64,000 nucleotides of DNA from Anaerolinea thermophila (GCF_020723905.1 NZ_DYHZ01000002.1:186001-250000), one strand, 5' to 3'; counted from the stretch's first letter, positions 52,309 through 60,507 are shown. The notes: generated from the letters alone by a model not told the origin. Made by a program: numbers and translations.

Positions 52309-52818
52309 TCATATCCTCTTGATGAGATACACACACGTCTCTTCCCGGGTGTGCATTTGTCCCTGTTCGTCGAAGTCTATTCCTCGAATGGTGTACGGTT
52401 CAATACCGGCGTGCCGGTACCCCAGACGTTCATACAGGCGTCGTGCTGAGGCATTTTTCAACCCTACCGCCAGCCCGATGTAAGGAAAGCCGCGCCGTTG
52501 TGCCATCTGCTCGGCGTACCTCAATAACCCTGTGCCGATGCCGCGCTGACGGAACCCTTCTCGCACAAACAGATCTTCCAGGTCGGGGCAGGGAACTGTG
52601 CGGTGCGACACCACGGCTTCATCCTGTGCGCCGTCCCATTTTAACAGCACGTGTCCCACTGGCATCTCCTCAAGAAATGCGATAAGGTAGACGGCGGTAC
52701 CGTTTTGCTGACGCAGAAGACGGCGGGCGTGTTTGTCGGCGCCGCCCTGCGGAAAGAGACGTTCTAACCGGGGAAGATCTCCCGTTTGAACAGGGCGAAT
52801 GAGAATACCGTCCGTCAT
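52309..52818 (-). CDS. GNAT-family N-acetyltransferase
   Basis: A 169-aa cytosolic protein with the acetyl-CoA loop LFVREGFRQRGIGTGLLRYA (R/QxxGxG/A) and the NASARRLYERLGYRHAGIEP C-terminal motif typical of GNATs. Substrate unknown. The ATG follows TATAAT by 8 nt with no ribosome binding site, so it is probably leaderless. First gene of a pair with the DUF2142 membrane protein. Confidence 0.9.
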   Translation of the reverse strand: MTDGILIRPVQTGDLPRLERLFPQGGADKHARRLLRQQNGTAVYLIAFLEEMPVGHVLLKWDGAQDEAVVSHRTVPCPDLEDLFVREGFRQRGIGTGLLRYAEQMAQRRGFPYIGLAVGLKNASARRLYERLGYRHAGIEPYTIRGIDFDEQGQMHTREETCVYLIKRI

Positions 52819-52826
52819 ACGCTCTC

Positions 52827-52832
52827 ATTATA
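52827..52832 (-). promoter_or_regulatory. -10 box of leaderless GNAT gene
   Basis: Minus-strand TATAAT 8 nt upstream of the ATG at 52818. Confidence 0.55.
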
Positions 52833-52932
52833 CGCGCAAAGATTCTCATCGGTTGAATCCCGCCTAATTTTGTGACATTTATCACTATTGTTTTTATCCC
52901 TGTTTTGGGTTAGAATTTTGCATGGTTGAATT

Positions 52933-52950
52933 TATGCGTATATCTGCATA
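52933..52950 (+). promoter_or_regulatory. Candidate ArsR-family operator
   Basis: Inverted repeat TATGC-N8-GCATA, 15 nt before the regulator start and downstream of a TAGAAT box at about 52911. Position and symmetry suit autorepression by the ArsR protein encoded next to it. Confidence 0.5.
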
Positions 52951-52965
52951 CATGGTAAGGCTGAA

Positions 52966-53316
52966 ATGATATCCTCCTCTCTTTCGCAAGAAATTACTGC
53001 CCTGCACGCCGATATTTGCTCGGCGCTGGCGGATCCGGTGCGTATTCTCATCCTGTATGCCCTGAATGAGAAGCCCAGCAACGTCAGCGCGCTGGCAGAG
53101 GAACTGGGCATTACCCAGTCGGCGGCATCGCGCCATTTGAACGTCCTGCGCGAACGCGGGCTGGTGATTTCCCAGCGGGATGGGCAGTCGGTGGTTAACA
53201 TGCTCGCCGATTCGCGTGTCATTCAGGCGCTGGATCTGCTGCGCGCGGTGTTAACCAGCAAATTGAAGAATCAGGCGGCGCTTGCCGAAACAATTGAACC
53301 CTCCGAAACGGAGTAA
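52966..53316 (+). CDS. ArsR-family transcriptional regulator of the sulfur cluster
   Basis: A 116-aa winged-helix repressor: CSALADPVRILILYALNEKP, recognition helix ITQSAASRHLNVLRERGLVI, and wing SQRDGQSVVNML. Only one cysteine (Cys18) is present, so it lacks the two-Cys persulfide switch of SqrR/BigR and the usual CxC metal site. The inducer is unknown. It is the first gene of a cluster encoding an SQR-like flavoprotein, a DsrC/TusE protein and DsrE2, 26 nt before the flavoprotein. A palindrome directly upstream suggests autoregulation. Start supported by TAAGG. Confidence 0.9.
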   Translation: MISSSLSQEITALHADICSALADPVRILILYALNEKPSNVSALAEELGITQSAASRHLNVLRERGLVISQRDGQSVVNMLADSRVIQALDLLRAVLTSKLKNQAALAETIEPSETE

Positions 53317-53342
53317 TCTTATTTTGGTACGGGAGTAAACCT

Positions 53343-54581
53343 ATGAAGAAACTCGTTATCCTGGGCGCCGGCACAGCCGGGACGATGGCGGCAAACCGAT
53401 TAAGCCGCGTCCTCAACACCAGCGAATGGGAAATTACCCTGGTGGATCCCAATCCGGTGCATTACTATCAGCCCGGTTTTCTCTTCATCCCCTTTGGGAT
53501 TTATAAGAAAGAAGATGCGTTTAAACCCAAACAGGCGTTCATTCCGCGGGGCGGCAAACTGATTCAAACGGCAGTGGAAGAAATTCTTCCCACTCAGAAC
53601 AGGGTGCGCCTGGCGAATGGCGAAACACTTTCCTACGACTACCTGATCATTGCCACCGGCACGGATATTTATCCTGAGGAAACCCCCGGACTGGCGGAGC
53701 ATGAATGGGGCAAATCCATCCACACTTTTTACTCGCTGGATAGTGCCGTTGCCCTTGCCGATGCCCTGCGCAACTGGAAGGGTGGGCGTCTGGTGGTCAA
53801 TGTGGTGGAAAACCCCATCAAATGCCCGGTGGCACCGCTGGAATTCCTCTTCCTTGCCGACTGGTACTTCACGCAGCGCGGCATCCGCGACCGCGTGGAA
53901 CTCATCTATGCTACCCCTCTGCCCGGCGCATTCACGAAACCTATCGCCTCTCGTCTATTGGGGGATACACTGGAAAAACGCCGTATCCGGGTGGAACCGG
54001 AATTTATGATTATGGAAGTCAACCCCGATGCGAAGAAGATTGTCTCGTACGACGAGCGCGAGGTGGAGTACGACCTGCTGGTGAGCATCCCGCTCAACAA
54101 AGGTGCTGAAGTCATCGGACGCTCGGGTTTAGGCGATGAACTCAACTATGTGCCCACCGATAAGCATACCCTGCTTGCCGAAGGCTATGACAACATCTTT
54201 GTCCTGGGCGATGCCACCAACGTTCCTGCCTCGAAAGCCGGCGCTACGGCTCACTATGAGGTCGATACCCTGGCGGAGAACTTCCCGCGTTACGTTCAGG
54301 GCAAACCGCTGGAGCCGCTCTTTGACGGACATGCCAACTGCTTTGTGGAGACCGGCTTCGGCAAAGGCATGTTACTTGATTTCAACTACAACACCGAGCC
54401 GCTCCCCGGTACGTATCCCCTGCCGTTTGTTGGACCTTTCTCTCTGCTCAAGGAGTCGGTCATTAACCACTGGGGCAAACTGGGCTTCCGCTGGATGTAC
54501 TGGAACATCCTGATGAAGGGATTGCCCATCCCCTTCCTGCCTGCTCAGATGAGCATGGTTGGAAAGCAAAAAGTTAATTAG
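53343..54581 (+). CDS. Sulfide:quinone oxidoreductase-like FAD flavoprotein
   Basis: A 412-aa FAD enzyme of the SQR/FCSD group: N-terminal dinucleotide loop VILGAGTAGTMAANRL, PNPVHYYQPGFLFIPFG, IIATGTDIYPEETPG, and the second FAD motif NIFVLGDATNVPASKAGATA. Two of the usual three redox cysteines are seen: Cys161 (IKCPVAPLE) and Cys333 (HANCFVETG); the first is absent, as in several SQR subtypes. The amphipathic C-terminus (GFRWMYWNILMKGLPIPFLP) suits monotopic membrane attachment. It likely oxidises sulfide or persulfide and passes electrons to quinone. Adjacent DsrC/TusE and DsrE2 could accept the sulfane sulfur. Confidence 0.88.
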   Translation: MKKLVILGAGTAGTMAANRLSRVLNTSEWEITLVDPNPVHYYQPGFLFIPFGIYKKEDAFKPKQAFIPRGGKLIQTAVEEILPTQNRVRLANGETLSYDYLIIATGTDIYPEETPGLAEHEWGKSIHTFYSLDSAVALADALRNWKGGRLVVNVVENPIKCPVAPLEFLFLADWYFTQRGIRDRVELIYATPLPGAFTKPIASRLLGDTLEKRRIRVEPEFMIMEVNPDAKKIVSYDEREVEYDLLVSIPLNKGAEVIGRSGLGDELNYVPTDKHTLLAEGYDNIFVLGDATNVPASKAGATAHYEVDTLAENFPRYVQGKPLEPLFDGHANCFVETGFGKGMLLDFNYNTEPLPGTYPLPFVGPFSLLKESVINHWGKLGFRWMYWNILMKGLPIPFLPAQMSMVGKQKVN

Positions 54582-54635
54582 GAAAAATGCGGCGCTGATA
54601 CCGCATGCTTTGGAAAAACATAAGGAGGATTTGAT

Positions 54636-54953
54636 ATGGCAACTCGCACGATTGCAGGCAAGACCGTTCAGGTCAACGACGAAGGCTTCATGACCAACCC
54701 GGCTGAATGGACCAAAGAAATTGCCGTGGAACTGGCTAAAGAAGAGGGCATTGAAGAACTCACCGAACAGCACTGGAAGGTGATTGATTTCTGCCGTCAG
54801 GCGGGGATGAGCAGTGGCAAAGCACCTACCCTGCGGCAGATTACCACCGGCACCGGACTGTCCACCAAAGAACTGTTTGCGCTGTTCCCCAAGGGACCTG
54901 CCAAGAAAGTGGCGCGTATTTCGGGGCTGGGCAAGCCGGAAGGTTGTGTCTAG
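54636..54953 (+). CDS. DsrC/TusE-family sulfur carrier (single C-terminal cysteine)
   Basis: A 105-aa protein with FMTNPAEWTKEIAVELAKEE, LTEQHWKVIDFCRQ, and the swinging arm ending GLGKPEGCV. The penultimate Cys104 is present, but the second DsrC cysteine, expected 11 residues earlier, is replaced (KKVARISG). It is therefore of TusE-like single-Cys type rather than a DsrAB-linked DsrC. It is predicted to carry persulfide between DsrE-type donors and an unknown acceptor. TAAGGAGG provides a strong ribosome binding site. No dsrAB or tusBCD genes in the window. Confidence 0.93.
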   Translation: MATRTIAGKTVQVNDEGFMTNPAEWTKEIAVELAKEEGIEELTEQHWKVIDFCRQAGMSSGKAPTLRQITTGTGLSTKELFALFPKGPAKKVARISGLGKPEGCV

Positions 54954-55035
54954 TTGATTCGGGGGGATGGGCGTCGGGGGTGACCCCATCCCCATATTTT
55001 TTCAATTCATCAATAATTCTTTCGGAGGAACGGCA

Positions 55036-55536
55036 ATGGCTGAAGAAACTCGCAAAATCGCATTTATCTGCTCAAAAGGCAACCTGGATATGGCTTACCC
55101 TGCGCTGGTGATGGGCTGGGCGGCGCTCGGCAACGGCATTGATGTCACCATCTTCTTCACCTTCTGGGGCATGGATTTGATTAACAAGCATCGCGTGGAT
55201 CATCTGGAGATCCCGCCGGTCGCCAATACCAGCATGAAGATGAACATGATGGGCGTACCCGGCTATCTGGGCATCCCCAATCTGGTGGGTGTTTTGCCCG
55301 GCATGACCGCCTTCGCCACCAAACTGATGAAAGACAAAATGAAAGAAATGGGTGTGCCCACGGTGCGCGAGTATCTGGAAATGCTGGTGGATGCCGGTGC
55401 CAAACTGTACGCCTGCAAGATGTCGGTGGACATGATGGGCTTGAAGAAGGAAGACTTTATTGACGGCGTGATTGATATCGTCACTGCGGGCGATTTTATG
55501 GATATGACCGAAGGCGCGCAGATCATTTTCATCTAA
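55036..55536 (+). CDS. DsrE2-family sulfur-transfer protein
   Basis: A 166-aa protein of the DsrE2/DrsE-like family: IAFICSKGNLDMAYPALVMG, DVTIFFTFWGMDLINK, and the conserved cysteine in LYACKMSVDMMGLKKEDF (Cys127) with another at Cys12. The hydrophobic central stretch (about 75-95) could contact the membrane. DsrE2 proteins bind sulfane sulfur and occur with rhodanese and TusA in sulfur oxidisers. The start at 55036 follows CGGAGGAACGGC. Last gene of the cluster, before a strong terminator. Confidence 0.92.
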   Translation: MAEETRKIAFICSKGNLDMAYPALVMGWAALGNGIDVTIFFTFWGMDLINKHRVDHLEIPPVANTSMKMNMMGVPGYLGIPNLVGVLPGMTAFATKLMKDKMKEMGVPTVREYLEMLVDAGAKLYACKMSVDMMGLKKEDFIDGVIDIVTAGDFMDMTEGAQIIFI

Positions 55537-55576
55537 ACTTTGCCGCTTTTCGCTAAAGAATGTGGGTATCCGAAAA

Positions 55577-55612
55577 GCAACCCCCGGCAGGGGGTTGCTT
55601 TCTTTTTCTACA
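55577..55612 (+). terminator. Rho-independent terminator of the sulfur cluster
   Basis: GCAACCCCC/GGGGGTTGC stem (9 bp, 4-nt loop), followed by TTTCTTTTTC. Confidence 0.9.
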
Positions 55613-55661
55613 ATACACACCCTTCCCCAAAAACTTCTCATTATGGAGGCAGTAAGCAGGG

Positions 55662-55746
55662 CGATCTTCGGCTGTCCACAGGCAGGATGGTGTGTGAATA
55701 TCTTCCCGGTGTCGAGTTGCCTTAAACTTCTGGAAGATCGTTTTTT
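55662..55746 (+). promoter_or_regulatory. Structured glpK leader with terminator-like hairpin
   Basis: In the 220-nt region before glpK, the 3' arm GGAAGATCG (55732-55740) is followed at once by TTTTTT. It can pair with ATCTTCC at 55700-55706 (7 bp) or with CGATCTTC at 55662-55669 (8 bp). Two exclusive partners in front of a T-run suggest transcription attenuation of the glp operon. It matches no riboswitch class I know. Confidence 0.45.
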
Positions 55747-55832
55747 CTTCCCATCTGCTCCGGCAATTGATTGTAAAATGAATGCAGGAATCACCCCTCA
55801 GAAATTTGCATCTCATCTTGGGAGGCATGAAT

Positions 55833-57320
55833 ATGGCAAAATACGCCGCGGCACTGGATCAGGGTACCACCAGCACCCGTTTCATGATTTTCGATTATTA
55901 CGGGCAGGTGGTGGCGATGGATCAGAAAGAACATGAGCAGATTTATCCCAAACCCGGCTGGGTGGAGCATAACCCGCTGGAAATCTGGGAGCGCACTCAG
56001 GAGGTTATTGAAGGCGCTCTGCGCAAGAGCGGGATTTCCCCCAGAGAGATTGCCGCTGTGGGCATCACCAACCAGCGCGAGACTACCCTGCTGTGGGAAA
56101 AAGCCACTGGCAAACCCGTATATAACGCCATTGTCTGGCAGGACACCCGCACCGATAAAATCTGTAATGATCTGGCGGCACAGGGCGGACAGGACCGCCT
56201 GCGTCCCAAAACCGGGCTCCCGCTGGCAACCTACTTCTCCGGTCCCAAAATTCGCTGGATTCTGGATAATGTCCCCGGGGTCCGTGAGCGCGCCGAACGC
56301 GGCGAGATTCTCTTCGGAACCATGGATACCTGGATCATCTGGAATCTGACCGGCGGGGTGCATGTAACCGATGTGACCAATGCCTCGCGCACCCTGTTGA
56401 TGAACCTGGAAACGCTTGACTGGGACGATGAACTGCTCAATCTGCTGGGTATCCCCCGCGCCATCCTGCCTCAGATCCGTTCCTCCTCCGAGGTGTATGG
56501 CTACGCCCGCGGTGCGCTGGATGGCGTGCCGGTTGCGGGCGATCTGGGCGATCAGCAGGCGGCGCTGTTTGGGCAAGCCTGTTACGACCCCGGTGAAGCC
56601 AAGAACACCTATGGCACCGGTTGCTTCATGTTGCTCAATACCGGCACCACACCGGTGCCCAGTCGAAGTGGCTTGCTGACCACGCTGGGGTACAAAATTG
56701 GCAATACCCCTGCGGTGTATGCGCTGGAAGGCTCGATTGCCATCACCGGCGCGCTGGTGCAGTGGCTTCGCGATAACCTGAAGATAATCGAAAACTCCCG
56801 CGATATCGAAGGGCTGGCGCGCACTGTGGAGGATAATGGCGGCATTTACTTCGTCCCGGCATTTTCCGGTTTGTTTGCACCCTACTGGCGCAGTGACGCC
56901 CGCGGCGTCATCGTCGGGTTGACCCGCTATATCAACCGCGGACACATTGCCCGCGCCGCGCTGGAAGCCACTGCTTACCAGACTCGTGAGGTGCTGGATG
57001 CCATGAATCGCGATTCGGGCATCACCCTCACCGCTCTCAAGGTGGATGGCGGCATGGTTTACAACCAGTTGCTCATGCAGTTCCAGGCAGATATTCTGGG
57101 TGTACCGGTCATTCGTCCCAAAGTGGCAGAGACCACCTCTCTGGGAGCGGCGTATGCCGCCGGGCTGGCGGTGGGCTTCTGGCAGACCTTTGATGAACTG
57201 CGCGCTAACTGGGGCAAAGATACCGAATGGCATCCCCAGATGAGCCCCGAACAGCGGGAAAAACTCTACGCCGGATGGAAGAAAGCCGTGGAGCGCACCT
57301 TTGGCTGGGTGGAAGGGTGA
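55833..57320 (+). CDS. glpK: Glycerol kinase
   Basis: A 495-aa FGGY-family kinase (glycerol + ATP to glycerol 3-phosphate). Motifs: [20 protein letters not shown] (phosphate-1), [69 protein letters not shown] (adenosine/phosphate-2) and [20 protein letters not shown]. Length is standard. The start at 55833 follows GGGAGG; an ATG two codons upstream overlaps the ribosome binding site. First gene of glpK-glpA-sdhBCD-like. No glycerol facilitator gene is adjacent. Confidence 0.97.
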   Translation: MAKYAAALDQGTTSTRFMIFDYYGQVVAMDQKEHEQIYPKPGWVEHNPLEIWERTQEVIEGALRKSGISPREIAAVGITNQRETTLLWEKATGKPVYNAIVWQDTRTDKICNDLAAQGGQDRLRPKTGLPLATYFSGPKIRWILDNVPGVRERAERGEILFGTMDTWIIWNLTGGVHVTDVTNASRTLLMNLETLDWDDELLNLLGIPRAILPQIRSSSEVYGYARGALDGVPVAGDLGDQQAALFGQACYDPGEAKNTYGTGCFMLLNTGTTPVPSRSGLLTTLGYKIGNTPAVYALEGSIAITGALVQWLRDNLKIIENSRDIEGLARTVEDNGGIYFVPAFSGLFAPYWRSDARGVIVGLTRYINRGHIARAALEATAYQTREVLDAMNRDSGITLTALKVDGGMVYNQLLMQFQADILGVPVIRPKVAETTSLGAAYAAGLAVGFWQTFDELRANWGKDTEWHPQMSPEQREKLYAGWKKAVERTFGWVEG

Positions 57321-57388
57321 TTTTGCGCGGAAAGTTTGTGAAAAAGAGTACAATTAGGCAGTAAGACTACCCTCACAGGAGAAGGTGT

Positions 57389-58549
57389 ATGACCAAACCG
57401 CATGCCATTGTCATCGGCGCGGGATTTACTGGCGTTGCCATTGCCTATGATCTGGCACAGCGCGGATTCCGGGTCAGCGTGGTAGAGCGCGGTCCCATCG
57501 CTAACGGCACATCCGGGCGCACCCATGGCTTGCTCCATTCTGGTGCCCGTTATGCCGTCAACGATCAGGAATCTGCCATTGAGTGCATTCAGGAAAACAT
57601 CATTCTGCGGCGCATTGTCCCCGATGCCATCGAACCCAACGGGGGGCTGTTTGTCGCCGTGCAGGAAGAGGACCTGGCATATCGGGATAAATTCATTGAA
57701 GGCTGTGCCGCCTGTGGAATCCCCATCCGTGAGTTGACCCCGCAGGAAGCCCTGCGTCTGGAACCGAACCTCAACCCGCGGTTGCTGACCGCGTTTACCG
57801 TGCCCGATGCCACGTTTGACCCTCTGCGCCTTGCGCTGGCGTTTGCCGCCTCGGCAAAAGCGGGTGGTGCGCAGTTCTACCTTTACACAGATGTGGTAGA
57901 TTTGCTTCGCGATGGACGCGGCAATGTCTGCGGGGTGAAAGCCTGGAATCGCGCTGCCGACCGGCGTTTTGATCTGCTCGCCGAGGTGGTGGTCAATGCC
58001 ACCGGCGCCTGGGTGGGGCAAATTACTGCCATGGCGGGCATTCAGGTGCCCATTGCTCCTACTCCCGGAGTGATGGTGGCGTATGACAGGCGTCTGACCC
58101 AGCGCGCCATTAACCTGCTGAATGAACCCGGCGACGGCGATATCGTCCTGCCTCAGCGGCGCATGATGGTGGTGGGCACTACCTCTTTTACCATCGAAGA
58201 CCCCGATTATGTGCCCGTTTACGAGGATCACGTGGCGCTGATGATGGAACGTGGTTCAGCACTCATCCCCGCGTTGCGCCAGACCCGCGAGCGCGGCGCT
58301 TACATGGCAACCCGCCCGCTGATTGGCGGAACTGCCCCCGGGCGGAGCATCTCGCGCACCTTCAAAGCCTATGACCATGCCGAGACCGACGGCATTGACG
58401 GGCTGGTGACGATCACCGGCGGGAAAGCCACCACCTTGCGTCTGATGGCAGAAAAAACCGTGGATGTCATCTGCCGCAAGTTTGGCATGGATGTCCCCTG
58501 CCGAACGGCAGAGACGCCTTTGCTTTCTTACCGCAAGTTTTATCTGTGA
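57389..58549 (+). CDS. glpA: GlpA-type FAD-dependent glycerol-3-phosphate dehydrogenase
   Basis: A 386-aa DAO-superfamily flavoprotein: VIGAGFTGVAIAYDLAQRGF (FAD loop), RTHGLLHSGARYAVNDQESA (typical GlpA/GlpD region), PDATFDPLRLALAF, VVNATGAWVGQI, and the C-terminal DGLVTITGGKATTLRLMAEK. It should oxidise glycerol 3-phosphate to dihydroxyacetone phosphate. It lacks the C-terminal BFD [2Fe-2S] domain of E. coli GlpA (about 540 aa), and no glpB or glpC is present. Instead an SdhB-like iron-sulfur protein and two membrane anchors follow immediately. GGAGAAGG precedes the start. Confidence 0.88.
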   Translation: MTKPHAIVIGAGFTGVAIAYDLAQRGFRVSVVERGPIANGTSGRTHGLLHSGARYAVNDQESAIECIQENIILRRIVPDAIEPNGGLFVAVQEEDLAYRDKFIEGCAACGIPIRELTPQEALRLEPNLNPRLLTAFTVPDATFDPLRLALAFAASAKAGGAQFYLYTDVVDLLRDGRGNVCGVKAWNRAADRRFDLLAEVVVNATGAWVGQITAMAGIQVPIAPTPGVMVAYDRRLTQRAINLLNEPGDGDIVLPQRRMMVVGTTSFTIEDPDYVPVYEDHVALMMERGSALIPALRQTRERGAYMATRPLIGGTAPGRSISRTFKAYDHAETDGIDGLVTITGGKATTLRLMAEKTVDVICRKFGMDVPCRTAETPLLSYRKFYL

Positions 58550-58565
58550 GATCGTGGAGCGCACC

Positions 58566-59315
58566 ATGAGTGATGAAAAATGGACGGTGACCTTTATCGT
58601 ATTCCGCAAGAAGGATGAACAACCGGTGCGGTACGATACCTTTACCCTTGAAGTTAGCCCGAATGAATATGTCCTGGATGCGGTTGAGCGCATCTGGGCA
58701 TTCCATGATCGTTCGCTGGTGTTTGCCCATGCCTGCCACCATTCTACCTGTGGCGCCTGCGGCATGCGCGTCAACGGGGTGGAACGCCTGACCTGCATTA
58801 CTCCCATCCGTGAGGTGACCCGCAACGGTGGTACAGTGCGCGTGGAGCCATTGCGCAACTTCCCCGTGGTCAGCGACCTGGCGGTGGACATGAGCCGTCT
58901 CTATCAGGCGATGGATGTCGTGCACGCACAGGCGGTGCATCCACTGGATGCGGCGCCGCTGGAGGGCGATGGCATTCGTCCGCCCCGCCAGGTGCCTCAA
59001 CCGGAAGAGGAAGGCGAATTTTTGCGCCTTGCCGACTGCATCGAGTGCGGTTTGTGCGTGAGCGCCTGTCCGGTAGCAGGTACCGACCCGGCGTATCTGG
59101 GCCCGGCGGCGCTGGCGGGCGCACAACTGCAGAGCATTGCCCGCAATCCCGATCTGCTTTCGGTGGTGGACTGTGCCGAAGGGGTATGGCGCTGCCACAG
59201 CGCCTATGAGTGTACCGCGGTGTGTCCCTCAAATGTCCAGCCCGGCTGGCGCATCATGGATCTGCGCCGTCAGGTGGTGGCACAGCGCATCAAAGCCCTG
59301 TTGGGCCAACGCTAA
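58566..59315 (+). CDS. SdhB/FrdB-like iron-sulfur subunit in the glp operon
   Basis: A 249-aa protein with the full succinate dehydrogenase/fumarate reductase iron-sulfur pattern. The N-terminal [2Fe-2S] domain has Cys57, 62, 65, 77 (CHHSTCGACG ... C). The C-terminal domain has CIECGLCVSACP (158, 161, 164, 168) and CHSAYECTAVCP (210, 216, 220), predicted to bind [4Fe-4S] and [3Fe-4S]. All ligands are present. Start 16 nt after glpA with GGAG. No flavoprotein SdhA is encoded in the cluster; GlpA occupies its place. The subunit probably relays electrons from GlpA to the two heme-b anchors downstream. Confidence 0.9.
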   Translation: MSDEKWTVTFIVFRKKDEQPVRYDTFTLEVSPNEYVLDAVERIWAFHDRSLVFAHACHHSTCGACGMRVNGVERLTCITPIREVTRNGGTVRVEPLRNFPVVSDLAVDMSRLYQAMDVVHAQAVHPLDAAPLEGDGIRPPRQVPQPEEEGEFLRLADCIECGLCVSACPVAGTDPAYLGPAALAGAQLQSIARNPDLLSVVDCAEGVWRCHSAYECTAVCPSNVQPGWRIMDLRRQVVAQRIKALLGQR

Positions 59316-59332
59316 TCTGGGAGGATTTGCCC

Positions 59333-59725
59333 ATGAACGAACCGAAAAAACTGCATTCTCGCGGTGTGCTGGACTGGTTTGACCCGCGCGGCAGGCAGGT
59401 GGGCGGTTGGGGCTTTATCATCAACCGCATCAGTGCCATTGGACTCACCATTTACCTGTACCTGCATCTGGTTATGCTGGGCAAACTGGCGCAGGGCCCG
59501 GAAGCCTTTGACGCCTTTATCGCTACTGCCAAACAGCCGCTCATCCTCTTTGGCGAACTGCTGGTGATCATTGCCGGTTTGTATCACGGTTTGAACGGCA
59601 TCCGCATTGCCCTGACCAGTTTTGGCGTGGCAGTACGCTATCAGCGCGCCCTGTTAATCGCTGTGGTGCTGTTGACGGCGGCAGGCTCGCTTTTCTTCGC
59701 CATTCGCATGCTCAGCATCCATTGA
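59333..59725 (+). CDS. SdhC-like cytochrome b membrane anchor
   Basis: A 130-aa protein with three TM helices. INRISAIGLTIYLYLHLVML matches the SdhC first-helix quinone/heme region, and LYHGLNGIRIALTSFG carries the heme-b ligand His in the HxxxGIR motif. GGGAGGATTTGCCC precedes the ATG at 59333. It follows the iron-sulfur gene after 17 nt. With the next gene it would form a dihelical-pair cytochrome b anchor for quinone reduction. Confidence 0.85.
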   Translation: MNEPKKLHSRGVLDWFDPRGRQVGGWGFIINRISAIGLTIYLYLHLVMLGKLAQGPEAFDAFIATAKQPLILFGELLVIIAGLYHGLNGIRIALTSFGVAVRYQRALLIAVVLLTAAGSLFFAIRMLSIH

Positions 59726-59735
59726 GGAGGTCTCC

Positions 59736-60116
59736 ATGCAAAACGCTCCCCTTTCTGCCCCTAAACCCGGCGAAGGCGCCCTGCTCTGGACGCTGAAAAT
59801 CTTCAGTGGGGTGTTGATTCTGCTCATTCTCATTCTGCATTTTCTGGTGAACCATTACTGGGCGCCCAATGGATTGCTCAGCCATGCCGAGGTGGTGGCG
59901 TATTACCAGAACTACCCCATTGTGCCGTTCATGGAGGGCTTTTTCCTGATTTTTGTGGTTGTGCATTCTCTGCTGGGGGTGCGCTCGATTGCGCTGGATT
60001 TGCGCCCTGCGCCCCGCGTCCTGCGCGGATTGGACGTTCTCTTGCTCGCCATCGGCTTGATTGCCAGCGGTTACGGCATCTGGTTGTTGATTCGGGTCAC
60101 CGGCTGGGGAGGATAG
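59736..60116 (+). CDS. SdhD-like cytochrome b membrane anchor
   Basis: A 126-aa protein with three TM helices: about 20-40 (FSGVLILLILILHFLVNHYW), 64-84 (MEGFFLIFVVVHSLLGVRSI, with a candidate heme ligand His) and 98-120. HSLLGVR parallels the HGLNGIR of the preceding subunit, suggesting a related pair. GAGGAGG precedes the ATG, 10 nt after the upstream stop. It is the last gene of the glp-associated respiratory operon; a weak TCGGGG/CCCCGA hairpin follows at 60120-60137. Confidence 0.8.
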   Translation: MQNAPLSAPKPGEGALLWTLKIFSGVLILLILILHFLVNHYWAPNGLLSHAEVVAYYQNYPIVPFMEGFFLIFVVVHSLLGVRSIALDLRPAPRVLRGLDVLLLAIGLIASGYGIWLLIRVTGWGG

Positions 60117-60182
60117 GCTCGGGGGATTTTCCCCGAACTGTGATACTGCCTTCTTCCCTGCGTATGATTCATTGAGGCTTGC

Positions 60183-60458
60183 ATGCCCCGTTTTCTTTTC
60201 CGTCGGCTGTTGATTCTGCCACTGATTTTGCTGGTAGCCCATGCCGGCGGATTTGTTTATGCCGTGCTTGCCGGGCGACTGGTTCAGGCAAGCGGTCCCT
60301 TCGGCGGCAGGCTGGATCCCAATCCCCCTTCGGTGTGGTCGCTTTACTCCCAAACCCTGAACGCCATCCGTCAGGGAGATCTGGGGGGTGCGATACTGCC
60401 CGGTAAACTCATCCTGACAACCGACACGGGGGACATTCTCGTCACGGGCGCGCATTAA
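60183..60458 (+). pseudogene. Truncated DppB-type ABC permease N-terminus (or small membrane protein)
   Basis: A 91-aa frame. MPRFLFRRLLILPLILLVAH and SVWSLYSQTLNAIRQGDLGG look like the first TM helix and first external loop of oligopeptide-type permeases (about 300 aa), but the frame stops before the permease core. No continuation is found in any frame before the next gene. It most likely is a remnant; a short intact membrane protein cannot be excluded, since TATGAT (about 60164) and TGAGG precede its ATG. Confidence 0.5.
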
Positions 60459-60507
60459 CCCTCCCTTTACCTTCTACCATTCTCTACAAAGCGGGTAAGC
60501 CTGCTGG

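Noticed and set aside
55791-57353. 520-codon open frame antisense to glpK
   Set aside because: It is the mirror of a confident kinase gene. The product has no domain features, is rich in His/Gln/Gly and has no ribosome binding site; it is a GC-codon artefact.
58566-60116. Ordinary succinate dehydrogenase operon
   Set aside because: No sdhA is present and the genes follow glpK-glpA closely. Kept as a hybrid-complex hypothesis, though sharing with a distant SdhA is not excluded.
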